Below, in pieces: positions 24,641 to 32,853 of a DNA stretch of 33,045 nt. Origin of the DNA: Bacteroidales bacterium (GTDB lineage Bacteria > Bacteroidota > Bacteroidia > Bacteroidales > WCHB1-69); contig JAITUN010000010.1 of assembly GCA_031286285.1 (NCBI GenBank), positions 1 through 33,045 on the forward strand, written 5' to 3'. The position numbers and the translations under genes were made by a program. The notes under the pieces were generated by a model. That model saw only the letters and a program-made list of their open reading frames with translations. It was not told where the DNA came from and did no database searches. Position 1 is the stretch's first letter, and every line of letters starts with the position of its first letter.

Positions 24641-25987
24641 ATGATTAATTATAGAAAAATAGGAGAACATTCTTACGCTTGGGATATTATTATGCCCTAT
24701 TACCGATTTGCATTGGCAGATGCTTTCTTTAAAGAGTGTCTTGTAGTAGGTCGGGAAAATATTCCACCTCCCGGAACTCCAACTTTTGTGATCGCCAATC
24801 ACCAAAACAGTGTAAACGATGCCCTGCTCATTGTGAGCATGTTTAAAGATTACAGACAGCCTGTTTCGCTGGCTCGTGGGGATTTCTTTGTAAATAAAAC
24901 GATTGCAAAGATTTTTCGTTTTTGGCGTGTAATGCCTACTTTCCGTATTCAAGACAGTAGAGGAAAATCGGACATGCTGAAAAACTTGGAAACTTTTGAA
25001 ATTGCAAGCAATATCCTAAAAAAAGGAGGCGTTATTATCATGTTTCCCGAAGCGATGCACCAGCAACGCCGTATATTAGGGACATTTAAAAAAGGAGTTC
25101 CTAGAATTTGCTTCAGCGCTGAGGAAGCTAACAACTTTCACCTCAATCTCCAAATTTTACCTGTAAATCTACATTATTCTAATATCCAACTCTTTAGAGA
25201 AAAAGCACTCATTGAAATAGGTAAGCCATTCAAATTTAACGAATTCTTCGAAACCTATAAGAATAATCCAAATGATGCTTATCTTAAATTTAATGATAAA
25301 GCAAGAACCGTTCTAAAATCAATGGTTCTACATATTGAAGACAACGAAAATTATGAAGCATTTGATTTCCTCCGAGAGATAATTCGTAGTTATCGTATCG
25401 AAAATAATTATAAAAAATACAATTACTATGATGAATTTAAAGAGGAAAAGAAAGTGATCACCGAGATTGATGCTCTTAAAGATAATGATCCCGATAAATT
25501 TCAAACCTTAATTTCTGAAACTAAAAAATATTCAGAGTTATTGAAAAAACTGAATTTTAAAGATTATCTATTAAATGAAAATAAAACAGGTGTACAATTA
25601 ACTATAAAAACTTTACTCATGTTTCTCTTTTTTCCTGTTTTTCTTTTTGGCTTTGTTAATAATGCTATTCCATGCGGGCTCGCCAATTTATTGACAAGAA
25701 AAATAAAAGACAAGGTCTTTATCGGTACCTTTCGCTTTTTGCTTGGTTTTTTGTTGTTTCCATTATGGTATATTGGAATTTGCACTGCTGCCTCTTTGAT
25801 TGCACACAGTTTGATAATTGGACTTTTGTACACAGTTTTGGCATTTATTTCTCTATTTTGGTTTTACAGATACAGGGTTAACATGCTAAAACTTTGGCAC
25901 AAGTGGAGATTTTTCTTTCAGAGAAAAACGAAAGCCATTTTACAGCTTAAAAACCTTAGAAACAATATCTTATTATCGTTTCAATAG
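24641..25987 (+). CDS. PlsC-like glycerolphosphate acyltransferase, membrane-anchored
   Basis: The 448-residue protein starts with an acyltransferase domain: NHQNSVND (53-60, His54...Asp60, the catalytic HX4-5D box of this branch) and MFPEAMHQQRR (134-144, the FPEG-like box). A middle helical part (about 230-310) follows. Two or more hydrophobic segments near the C-terminus (about 325-425) end in a basic tail. It should acylate a lipid precursor such as lysophosphatidate at the inner membrane, but the subgroup's acceptor is uncertain. It lies 65 bases after the etf stop without its own promoter box, so it is probably in the etf operon. It converges on cinA across 41 bases with no evident terminator. 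Confidence 0.85.
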   Translation: MINYRKIGEHSYAWDIIMPYYRFALADAFFKECLVVGRENIPPPGTPTFVIANHQNSVNDALLIVSMFKDYRQPVSLARGDFFVNKTIAKIFRFWRVMPTFRIQDSRGKSDMLKNLETFEIASNILKKGGVIIMFPEAMHQQRRILGTFKKGVPRICFSAEEANNFHLNLQILPVNLHYSNIQLFREKALIEIGKPFKFNEFFETYKNNPNDAYLKFNDKARTVLKSMVLHIEDNENYEAFDFLREIIRSYRIENNYKKYNYYDEFKEEKKVITEIDALKDNDPDKFQTLISETKKYSELLKKLNFKDYLLNENKTGVQLTIKTLLMFLFFPVFLFGFVNNAIPCGLANLLTRKIKDKVFIGTFRFLLGFLLFPLWYIGICTAASLIAHSLIIGLLYTVLAFISLFWFYRYRVNMLKLWHKWRFFFQRKTKAILQLKNLRNNILLSFQ

Positions 25988-26028
25988 AAAAAACTATTAG
26001 GCAATATGTTCTTATTATTGCTGTATTC

Positions 26029-27282
26029 CTATTTCTCATCATTTTTTATCAGTTCTATTCTCAACATATTCAGTGCTGCCATGGCTGCACGTTTAATAAT
26101 CACTTCTCTTCCTCCATTTTTGCCCAAAAGAAATTTTTGGCATACTACTCTCGTAGGAGTTGCTACAGCAACCCATATCAAGCCTATTGGTTTATCCTTT
26201 GTGCCACCACTTGGCCCTGCGACTCCGGAAATGGCAACAACATAATCAGTATCAAATAGATTCATGGTGTTGATTGCCATATCAGTGACTACAAATTCGC
26301 TCACGGCTCCATGTTTCTTTAAGTTACTTTCTCTAACATTGAGGATGTCTCGTTTTATTTCATTAGAATAAGAAACGATAGAACCTTTAAAAAAACGAGA
26401 ACTGCCTGGAAGCGATGTTATAAGATGTGAAATATATCCGCCAGTGCAACTTTCGGCAATCGCTAATTTTTTTTGGTGTTTTGTTAACAATTTAGAAACA
26501 ACTTCAGTTAAGGTCTCACCATCAGTAGAAACAAGAGAAGAGTTAATAAGTTTTATTAATGCAGGAAGTTGCACTTCTATAAATTGTTTTGCAGTTTTCT
26601 CATCTTTAGCTCGGGCAGTTAATCTCAGCAAAACCTGACCAGGTGAAGGTAAATAGGCTAGCGAAAGAGCTTTTGGTAATCTCTTTTCCCAAACTTCAAT
26701 TTTTTGGGCTATCATACTTTCGCCCATGCCGGAAGTGAGAATATCTTTGTGTACAACTGCGCAAACGCCTTTGTATTTTTGTTTGAGTAAAGGAATTACA
26801 GATTCTAATAGAATAGCTTGCATCTCGAAAGGCACACCTTGTAAAGCAATTAATGTTTTGCCGTTTTTCTCAATCCAAAGCCCGGGAGCAGTGCCGTTTT
26901 TGTTGGGTAGAACTATTGCCCCGGCAGGTATTTCAGCTTGTTTCTTGTTTATCTCAATTGTTTCCAAGCCTCTATCTGAAAACATTTTGATCACTGTTTC
27001 CAGCGTAGATTGATCTATCTCAAAATCCAATTTAAAATACTGAGCAATCACTTTTTTAGTCATATCATCTTTAGTGGGTCCTAACCCACCAGTGGTTATT
27101 ATCCAATCGCTCTCTTTAAAACTGTCAGAAATAGTTTTATAAATAGTATTTGGTTCATCTGAAATCACAATCGTTTTATGAATATCAATTCCGGCTGAAG
27201 TCAATTTTTCAGCAATAAATGCGGCATTAGTATTGATGGTTTTGCCAAAAAGAAGTTCGTTTCCAATGTTAATAATATACAT
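26029..27282 (-). CDS. cinA: CinA, competence/damage-inducible family with NMN-deamidase domain
   Basis: The 417 residues have two parts. The N-terminal MoaB/MogA-like domain (1 to about 170) has INIGNELLFGKTINTNAAF and WIITTGGLGPTKDDMT, used in related proteins for nucleotide-pyrophosphatase activity. The C-terminal CinA domain (about 255-410) has ESCTGGYISHLITSLPGSS and the segment GVAGPSGGTKDKPIGLIWVA, which in several bacteria deamidates NMN in pyridine-nucleotide recycling. Length and order are standard. Despite the name, competence is not implied. A -7 box lies 45 bases upstream. Confidence 0.94.
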   Translation of the reverse strand: MYIINIGNELLFGKTINTNAAFIAEKLTSAGIDIHKTIVISDEPNTIYKTISDSFKESDWIITTGGLGPTKDDMTKKVIAQYFKLDFEIDQSTLETVIKMFSDRGLETIEINKKQAEIPAGAIVLPNKNGTAPGLWIEKNGKTLIALQGVPFEMQAILLESVIPLLKQKYKGVCAVVHKDILTSGMGESMIAQKIEVWEKRLPKALSLAYLPSPGQVLLRLTARAKDEKTAKQFIEVQLPALIKLINSSLVSTDGETLTEVVSKLLTKHQKKLAIAESCTGGYISHLITSLPGSSRFFKGSIVSYSNEIKRDILNVRESNLKKHGAVSEFVVTDMAINTMNLFDTDYVVAISGVAGPSGGTKDKPIGLIWVAVATPTRVVCQKFLLGKNGGREVIIKRAAMAALNMLRIELIKNDEK

Positions 27283-27326
27283 AATTAAAGTATTAAGTAA
27301 TTTATGTGAAGATGTATTAAACTGTG

Positions 27327-27334
27327 CAAAAATA
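27327..27334 (-). promoter_or_regulatory. -7 box for cinA
   Basis: TATTTTTG on the minus strand is a perfect TAnnTTTG, 45 bases before the cinA start and divergent from the tRNA promoter. No -33 TTTG is seen at the right distance. Confidence 0.5.
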
Positions 27335-27392
27335 AATTTTTATTAAATGAAAATAGATATTTTGTATGATAACTTTCGTATCAAAAAAAGTA

Positions 27393-27400
27393 TATTTTTG
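27393..27400 (+). promoter_or_regulatory. -7 box for tRNA-Phe
   Basis: TATTTTTG is a perfect TAnnTTTG ending 19 bases before the first base of the tRNA. The -33 position has no TTTG. Confidence 0.55.
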
Positions 27401-27418
27401 CCCCCTCAAAAAAAGGCT

Positions 27419-27491
<73 letters not shown>

Positions 27492-27496
27492 CAAAG

Positions 27497-27545
27497 AAAG
27501 TCGCTAATAATCTGCAAGATAAGATATTAGCGGCTTTTGTTTTTG
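27497..27545 (+). terminator. Rho-independent terminator after tRNA-Phe
   Basis: AAAGTCGCTAATA (27497-27509) pairs with TATTAGCGGCTTT (27525-27537) in a 13-bp stem with one G-U. A T-rich tract through 27545 follows. The stem begins 5 bases after the tRNA. Confidence 0.85.
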
Positions 27546-27600
27546 GATTTGCACCACATTTGCACAACATCAAATTAAAATACTCCAAATTTCAATAAAT

Positions 27601-27846
27601 TCAAGACGTTTTTGAACAGAAAAAATTAAAAATCACAAGTGCTATATTTATTATTACCGAAATAATGGAAATTATCGCAAAAATACGAGTCCTTTTCTGA
27701 TATTTCAGATTGTCAAGTGTTAAACGTTCAATATCTACGCTTATGGGGTCATCAAGATTTGGGTTTTCGTTCAGATAATATTTTCCTTTTTCAGTAATTT
27801 TGGCATCTATTATTTCACCATAATTAATTTTGGCATTTTTATTCAC
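27601..27846 (-). CDS. Hypothetical small protein with C-terminal membrane helix
   Basis: I do not recognise this 81-residue frame. It can only start at a GTG (27846), since a stop lies six codons upstream and no ATG occurs in it. Residues 1-52 are mixed and charged (KITEKGKYYL resembles a winged-helix wing, weakly). Residues 55-75 form one strongly hydrophobic helix, so it would be a tail-anchored protein. It sits alone between the tRNA-Phe terminator and the radical SAM gene, without a promoter box. It could be a real small gene or the end of a decayed one. Confidence 0.4.
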   Translation of the reverse strand: MNKNAKINYGEIIDAKITEKGKYYLNENPNLDDPISVDIERLTLDNLKYQKRTRIFAIISIISVIINIALVIFNFFCSKTS

Positions 27847-27923
27847 AATTTCTGAATTTGCTAATTAAGTGCATTGACTCTAGTGTTTTGCATTAATTGT
27901 TAGCAAAATCTGCTGACTTTTCC

Positions 27924-27931
27924 TATTTTTG
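27924..27931 (+). promoter_or_regulatory. -7 box for the radical SAM gene
   Basis: TATTTTTG is a perfect TAnnTTTG. It lies upstream of the ATG at 27954 but downstream of the alternative TTG at 27897, which supports the ATG start. No good -33 TTTG is seen. Confidence 0.55.
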
Positions 27932-27953
27932 CGACCTCAACATTATACGCGAA

Positions 27954-29222
27954 ATGGAATATACCGCAATTTTCGATAAGCTGAAAATCCTAGCTGAAGC
28001 TGCAAAATATGATGTATCCTGCGCCTCAAGCGGAACTACCCGCAAAAACACCAATAAAGGGATCGGATCGGCAGAGGGGTGGGGAATCTGTCACAGTTTT
28101 ACCGAAGATGGCAGGTGTGTCTCTCTGCTCAAAATTATGCTTACCAATCACTGTAAATTTGATTGCGCTTACTGTGTGAACAGGGTAAGTAACGACGTGC
28201 CGCGAGCCACATTCAGTGTTTCAGAGATTGTGGAATTAACCATTGAATATTATCGCCGAAATTATATTGAAGGGCTTTTTTTGAGTTCGGGCGTGGTACG
28301 CAATGCCGACTATACTATGGAACGCATGGTTGCCGTTGCCAAAGATTTGCGGACGATTCACAAATACAACGGATATATCCATTTGAAAGCAATACCGGGG
28401 GCAAGCCCCGAACTGATGAGACAGGCAGGTCTGTACGCCGACCGCCTGAGCGTGAATATTGAACTCCCCTCGGAACAAAGTCTGAAATTGATTGCCCCAC
28501 AGAAAGACTATCAAAGTGTATTGGAACCGATGGGTTATATTCATCAGCGTTTTTTAGAAAGCAAGGAGGAGAAGAAGAAGTATCGGCATGTTCAGCCCTA
28601 CGCGCCCGCCGGACAGAGTACGCAAATGGTGATCGGCGCATCGCCCGAAAACGACAAACAGATTCTCACATTAGCCTCTTTTCTCTATCAACAACCCTCT
28701 ATGAAACGGGTCTATTATTCAGGCTATATTCCTGTAAATCTTGCTGATACGCGACTTCCTGCCCTTACGGCTCCGCCGCTTGTGCGCGAAAACAGACTCT
28801 ATCAAGCCGATTGGCTCATGCGCTTTTACCAATTTAACGTAGATGAGATTGTAAATGAACAGTTTCCCGATTTAGACTTGGAATTAGACCCCAAATTAGC
28901 CTACGCCTTGCGACACCCCGAACTGTTTCCAATAGACATTAACACAGCGCCTTACGAACTAATTTTGCGTATTCCGGGTGTGGGGGTTAAATCGGCAAAA
29001 CTGATAGTAACCTCGCGCCGCTACGGTCGTTTAACGTTGGAACATTTGAGAAAAATGGGTGTGGTTACCAAACGGGCAAAATATTTTATTACTTGTAATG
29101 AATTGCCGATATTTACCATCCATGAAGCGCACCCCGAAAATCTTCGCCAATTGTTTGTTACAAATACACAAGAAAAAATGAAAAAAAATAAAACACAATT
29201 GCAATTGCTGTTTCCTGAATAA
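27954..29222 (+). CDS. Radical SAM protein predicted in DNA repair/modification (rSAM linked to DUF4130/UDG)
   Basis: The 422 residues from the ATG at 27954 place the radical SAM cluster motif at Cys67-x3-Cys71-x2-Cys74 (CKFDCAYC). The AdoMet barrel runs to about 270. A helix-hairpin-helix DNA-binding motif lies near the C-terminus (DINTAPYELILRIPGVG, 328-344). Extra cysteines at 23, 46 and 55 precede the cluster. The family is known to occur together with a DUF4130 protein, often fused to a uracil-DNA-glycosylase-like domain, and a nucleic-acid repair or modification role is predicted but unproven. The partner is at 30550-31326, displaced by an inserted ATPase gene. Codons look GC-richer than the window average. 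Confidence 0.9.
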   Translation: MEYTAIFDKLKILAEAAKYDVSCASSGTTRKNTNKGIGSAEGWGICHSFTEDGRCVSLLKIMLTNHCKFDCAYCVNRVSNDVPRATFSVSEIVELTIEYYRRNYIEGLFLSSGVVRNADYTMERMVAVAKDLRTIHKYNGYIHLKAIPGASPELMRQAGLYADRLSVNIELPSEQSLKLIAPQKDYQSVLEPMGYIHQRFLESKEEKKKYRHVQPYAPAGQSTQMVIGASPENDKQILTLASFLYQQPSMKRVYYSGYIPVNLADTRLPALTAPPLVRENRLYQADWLMRFYQFNVDEIVNEQFPDLDLELDPKLAYALRHPELFPIDINTAPYELILRIPGVGVKSAKLIVTSRRYGRLTLEHLRKMGVVTKRAKYFITCNELPIFTIHEAHPENLRQLFVTNTQEKMKKNKTQLQLLFPE

Positions 29223-29227
29223 TTTTT

Positions 29228-29257
29228 TTTGACAGTATGAAAAAAGATATATTTTTG
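29228..29257 (+). promoter_or_regulatory. Promoter for the AAA ATPase gene
   Basis: TTTG (29228-29231) and TATTTTTG (29250-29257) with an 18-base spacer are close to the ideal Bacteroidota promoter. The start codon is 51 bases further on. Having its own promoter sets this gene apart from the flanking repair pair. Confidence 0.65.
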
Positions 29258-29258
29258 C

Positions 29259-29292
29259 AGACCAAACTTTAATAAAAATCGAACTTTGGTCT
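29259..29292. repeat. Inverted repeat in the leader of the ATPase gene
   Basis: AGACCAAA (29259-29266) and TTTGGTCT (29285-29292) are exact reverse complements separated by 18 bases. They start one base after the -7 box, so they cover the expected transcription start and leader. This could be an operator or an RNA hairpin. Confidence 0.55.
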
Positions 29293-29308
29293 ATAAAAAT
29301 AAAAACAG

Positions 29309-30517
29309 ATGCAGTATATTGAACGAAAAGATTATTTGGATACACTTATCGGGTTGCGAGACAAGAACTTGATAAAAGTACTAACCGGAGTAAGACGTTG
29401 CGGAAAATCTACCGTAATGCAAATGTTTCGTGATTTTTTGATTTCTAATGGTGTAGTCGAGACTCAAATAGTTTTCCTAAATTTTGAAGATTTTGAAAAT
29501 CGCAAATGGTTAAATGATTTTGAAAACCTATATTATTATATTGTAAATCAATTGGATTTATCTAAACCTTGTTATGTATTTCTTGACGAAGTACAGCAAA
29601 TAAAAGAATTTGAAAGAGTTGTTGACGGGCTTTATGTAAAACCAAATATTGATGTATATATTACAGGATCAAATGCTTATCTCTTATCAAGCGAACTTGG
29701 CACTTTACTAACAGGCAGATATATTTCCATTCATATTTTACCTTTTTCATTTAAGGAGTTTTTATTGACCCAAACGGATGTTTCACGTACTGATTTATTG
29801 TTTGCCAAATATCTTGATCTTGGAGGGATGCCGGGAATTTTTGAACTTCCGGAAAAATCAATTAAAAACTACATACAAGATGTGTTGTATAACATTATTC
29901 AGAAAGATGTTCTTGTGCGTAACAAATGGCGAAATGAAGAACATTTCAACAAAACTACCGCATTTCTATTTGATTCTATTGGTTCAATTATTTCGCCAAA
30001 AAAAATAACCAATACGATAAAAACCAACAACAAAATTTCTCTTTCTCATAATACTGTTGATAATTACATAAGTGCCTTGGTAGAATCATTTCTGTTTTAC
30101 AAAGTAAAACGTTTCGATTTGCGTGGCAAAGGACTTTTGATGACACAAGAAAAATATTATACTGTAGATCTGGGATTAAAAAAATTCTTTCTTGGCGATA
30201 AAATTAATCTTGACTTGGGGCATAATCTGGAAAATATTGTTTACTTGGAATTGTTAAGACGTGGTAATCAAATAAATATTGGAAAAGCAGATCATACCGA
30301 AATTGATTTTGTAGTAAGAAAACCAAATGGCGACAGAGAATATATTCAAGTGGCTTGGACGGCAAAGGAAAAAAGCACATTTGAGCGAGAAATACATCCT
30401 TTTGAATTGATAAAGGATTATAACAAGAGAATATTACTAACTACCGATGTTGAGCCTGTAACAACTTACAAAGGGATACAAAAAATAAATGTAATTGATT
30501 GGTTATTGGAAAAATAA
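29309..30517 (+). CDS. AAA-family ATPase with DUF4143 C-terminal domain
   Basis: The 402 residues show a Walker A loop GVRRCGKST (27-35), Walker B VFLDEVQ (90-96), and the segment ITGSNAYLLSSELGTLLTGRY (118-138) typical of the AAA_14 group. The DUF4143 part (about 200-400) follows. It ends in a restriction-endonuclease-like fold signature: GHNLENIVYLELLRRG, then EIDFVV (331-336), then YIQVAW, with Gln where active PD-(D/E)XK nucleases have an acidic residue. These ATPases are abundant, scattered and mostly uncharacterised. The gene is AT-rich beside its neighbours and has its own promoter. It sits between two genes that normally adjoin, so I infer an insertion. Confidence 0.88.
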   Translation: MQYIERKDYLDTLIGLRDKNLIKVLTGVRRCGKSTVMQMFRDFLISNGVVETQIVFLNFEDFENRKWLNDFENLYYYIVNQLDLSKPCYVFLDEVQQIKEFERVVDGLYVKPNIDVYITGSNAYLLSSELGTLLTGRYISIHILPFSFKEFLLTQTDVSRTDLLFAKYLDLGGMPGIFELPEKSIKNYIQDVLYNIIQKDVLVRNKWRNEEHFNKTTAFLFDSIGSIISPKKITNTIKTNNKISLSHNTVDNYISALVESFLFYKVKRFDLRGKGLLMTQEKYYTVDLGLKKFFLGDKINLDLGHNLENIVYLELLRRGNQINIGKADHTEIDFVVRKPNGDREYIQVAWTAKEKSTFEREIHPFELIKDYNKRILLTTDVEPVTTYKGIQKINVIDWLLEK

Positions 30518-30549
30518 ATAATGCTAATAAAAAGATATAACTCATTTTT

Positions 30550-31326
30550 ATGAATAGCGCACTCTCCTTTACCTACGACGGCACTCTTGAAGGAGTTCTC
30601 ACCTGCGTTTTTGAAGCATTCGACAGAAAACAGTTCCCGCAACAGATTTTTAAACAGGAGGCCGCTTTACTCTTTACGGATAATTACCACGTGGAAACCG
30701 ATGAGGAAAAGGCGAATCGGGTGGTGGCAGGGCTGCGAAAGAAAATATCGAAATCTGCCGTGCAGATGTTGTTTACTTGCTGGTTATCGGAGTTGGAAGG
30801 GATTGAGAACTTGCTCTTCAATTATATCTGCAAAGCGTTTCGAGCGCCTAAATCCATAGAGTTGAATTTTGCGGATCCGGATGTGTTGGAACTCTCCAAA
30901 ATCTATAGGAAAGTGCAACGGGAGGCGGAGCGGATGCGGCAGTTTGTACGCTTCCAAAAAACGGCAGATGATTTCTATTTTGCGGCGATAAAACCCATAT
31001 ACGATGTCTTACCGATGGTAGCCCCACATTTTGAAGATCGTTTTGCCGACCAGCAATGGGTAATTTACGATATTAAACGCAAACACGCCCTCTATTACAA
31101 TTTGAAAAAAACGGAAATTATTACCATTGAAGATGTTAAAATTGACCTTCAAACGGGGAAACTTCACAGCGAGGCGCTTGCCGATGAGGAACTACACTTT
31201 CAAAGCGGTTGGCGGCAATATTTGCGTTCCATCTCTATAAAAGAGCGAAAAAATTTACGGCTACAACGACAGTTTATGCCCAAACGGTTTTGGAACTATT
31301 TGACAGAGAAGCAGGGGCATATCTAA
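30550..31326 (+). CDS. DUF4130 DNA-metabolism protein, partner of the radical SAM protein
   Basis: This 258-residue protein is recognised from its N-terminal FTYDGTLEGVLTCVFEAF (7-24) and from the basic region FVRFQKTADDFYFAAIKPIYDVLPMVAPHFEDRF (about 152-185). In many bacteria this domain is fused ahead of a uracil-DNA-glycosylase-like domain. Here it is the stand-alone form. It is almost always encoded next to the radical SAM/HhH protein, with which it probably acts on nucleic acid, but no biochemical activity is established. It starts 33 bases after the ATPase stop without a promoter box of its own. Confidence 0.88.
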   Translation: MNSALSFTYDGTLEGVLTCVFEAFDRKQFPQQIFKQEAALLFTDNYHVETDEEKANRVVAGLRKKISKSAVQMLFTCWLSELEGIENLLFNYICKAFRAPKSIELNFADPDVLELSKIYRKVQREAERMRQFVRFQKTADDFYFAAIKPIYDVLPMVAPHFEDRFADQQWVIYDIKRKHALYYNLKKTEIITIEDVKIDLQTGKLHSEALADEELHFQSGWRQYLRSISIKERKNLRLQRQFMPKRFWNYLTEKQGHI

Positions 31327-31366
31327 TTACTTTTTTTTATTTTATCCAACCAGTGCCGACTGTTAG

Positions 31367-31862
31367 AGTTTTCGTAGTTTTCCAAAGGAAGAATCAGTGA
31401 AACTTACCAAAGATAGAATTGGTTTTTTGGCGCAAGAAGTAGGGATAGTATTTCCGGAATTAGTAACGCTTCCTGAAACAGAAGAAGATTATTGCAGTAT
31501 TAACTACGATGGAATGATCCCTATATTACTTGAAGCTATCAAAGAGCAGCAAAGCATGATTGAGAATTTGCAAAATGAGATTCAACATGGATCCAACTGA
31601 TGCAATGAAAGTATATCAAAATATTCCAAATCCATTTAATGAACAAACTACCATTCAATGTTATGTTCCTAATAACATTCAAAAAGCAGAATTGTGCGTT
31701 TACAATATGCAGGGCGCTCAGGTAAAATGTATTATCGTTTCAGAACGGGGAATGGTGAATGTGCAGATACAGGCAGGACAACTCTCCGCCGGTATTTACA
31801 CCTATCTATTAGTGGGCAACGGAGGAACCAGCGATGCCAAACAAATGATTTTAACGAAATAA
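31367..31862 (+). pseudogene. Decayed S74 chaperone-domain protein with T9SS sorting domain
   Basis: Two pieces in different frames look like one broken gene. The first (31367-31600, after an upstream TAG) reads as the end of a peptidase S74/endosialidase-chaperone domain: DRIGFLAQEVG, then FPELVTL, INYDGMIPILLEAIKEQQ and a coiled-coil start. The second, in another frame from about 31560 and clear from 31605 to 31862, is a type A type IX sorting domain (VYQNIPNPFNEQTTI, CVYNMQGAQVK, LSAGIYTYLL). Secreted Bacteroidota proteins often end S74, coiled coil, then sorting domain. The N-terminal part is missing and no start codon with a signal peptide is present. Confidence 0.7.
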
Positions 31863-31866
31863 TTTT

Positions 31867-31874
31867 TATTTTTG
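31867..31874 (+). promoter_or_regulatory. -7 box for the Ig-like lipoprotein gene
   Basis: TATTTTTG is a perfect TAnnTTTG, 28 bases before the start codon and 4 bases after the end of the pseudogene. No -33 TTTG is seen. Confidence 0.5.
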
Positions 31875-31902
31875 CGCAATTAAATCTTTAAATTTTTGTG
31901 TT

Positions 31903-32637
31903 ATGAATAAAAAATATTTTTTCTTAGGATTAACAATCTTTGCAATTTCTGTTTTTCTTTTCTCTACATGCCAAAAACTTAACCCGGAAATACCGATTCC
32001 GGAAATACCGATTCTGGAACTACCGAATCCGGAACCTATACTTGTATCAGATCTGATTCTTAATAAAAATGAACTTATCCTTGAGGTGGGCAAAACGGAA
32101 ACCCTAATTGCTACCATTTATCCTGAAAATGCCACCAATAAAAAACTAACGTGGTATAGTGACAATCCTGGGAGCGTTACAGTAAACAATGATGGCTTAG
32201 TAACAGCAATCAATAAAGGAACGGCTACCATTACCGTTACAGCAGAAGAAGGTGGTAATTATAAACAGGCAAAATGTTATATTAAAGTGGGAGATTATCG
32301 TGCAAAATGGGTAGGAAGTTATGAGTGTGAAGCAGTTTACGATGATAAGAACCCTTGTGGAGGAGGCTCTTATCATAAAGAATACCAAGCAATAGTAGAT
32401 GTATCTGTAAGTGGAGATTCTTCATTATATATTTCGGAAAGAAATCCAAACCCACAACAATCCGCTATTAAGCATACTGTAAAAGTCCATTCAGATGGAA
32501 AATTTAGCACATTCTTTAAGCTTACTGAAGGAGCTGGGGGATATTTTGTTAACGATAGTATCTATGCGTTTTATGGTAGTATGTCAGCTGGATGTAGCTT
32601 AGAAATTAGTTATCAAGGAAAAAAAATTAAAAACTAA
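31903..32637 (+). CDS. Probable lipoprotein with BIG2 Ig-like domain
   Basis: The 244 residues have a signal sequence ending LFSTC, with Cys23 as likely lipidated residue, though Thr at -1 is not ideal. A proline-rich stalk of three PEIPI-type pentapeptides follows (about 28-44), encoded by 15-base tandem units. A bacterial Ig-like group 2 domain lies at about 48-130 (LILEVGKTETL, LTWYSDNPGSVTV, GLVTAINKGTATITV). The C-terminal part (about 133-244, KWVGSYECEAV) looks like a small lipocalin-like beta barrel but I cannot name it. It is probably exposed on the outer membrane. Function unknown. Confidence 0.78.
   Translation: MNKKYFFLGLTIFAISVFLFSTCQKLNPEIPIPEIPILELPNPEPILVSDLILNKNELILEVGKTETLIATIYPENATNKKLTWYSDNPGSVTVNNDGLVTAINKGTATITVTAEEGGNYKQAKCYIKVGDYRAKWVGSYECEAVYDDKNPCGGGSYHKEYQAIVDVSVSGDSSLYISERNPNPQQSAIKHTVKVHSDGKFSTFFKLTEGAGGYFVNDSIYAFYGSMSAGCSLEISYQGKKIKN
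31984..32028 (+). repeat. 15-base tandem repeat in the lipoprotein stalk
   Basis: CCGGAAATACCGATT occurs twice in a row (31984, 31999). A third copy with three changes (CTGGAACTACCGAAT) follows at 32014, then a partial fourth. The period is in frame and codes for PEIPI-like units. Confidence 0.85.
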
Positions 32638-32656
32638 TAATAAAAAGAGGTTAATT

Positions 32657-32679
32657 CCTTTTCCTTTTTAAGGAAAAGG
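32657..32679. terminator. Perfect 10-bp hairpin after the lipoprotein gene
   Basis: CCTTTTCCTT, a TTT loop and AAGGAAAAGG form a perfect stem 20 bases after the stop at 32637. No T-run follows on the plus strand, so it is a weak intrinsic terminator at best. It may mark the edge of the repeat-rich element that follows. Confidence 0.5.
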
Positions 32680-32684
32680 TGGCA

Positions 32685-32846
32685 GCCGACGGCGCTCAAT
32701 CATCTCAAATACAAATTGACCTGACTTCGCCAATGCGACATCCGAAAACGGTCGCGCCGCAGGCGCACAATAATGCATAACCGTATGCAAGCGTAGCGCA
32801 GCTTACGGTAAGGGAGATACGTAGGCAGCGTAAACCCCGCAGGGGT
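32685..32846. repeat. REP-like cluster of small hairpins beside the transposase
   Basis: This stretch has no gene and is GC-rich against the window. Short palindromes follow one another: GCC-GAC-GGC (32685-32693), GCGCC-GCA-GGCGC (32754-32766), GCATA-ACCG-TATGC (32775-32788), ACCGT/ACGGT with inner AAGC/GCTT (32780-32809), and ACCCC-GCA-GGGGT (32834-32846). Two share a GCA loop. Their position just 3' of an IS200/IS605-type Y1 transposase matches the layout of REP elements with REP-associated transposases. Confidence 0.6.
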
Positions 32847-32853
32847 GAGATTA

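Noticed and set aside
27897-27953. 19-codon TTG-initiated N-terminal extension of the radical SAM protein
   Set aside because: It would start upstream of the -7 box at 27924-27931 and adds no family-like residues; the ATG at 27954 fits better.
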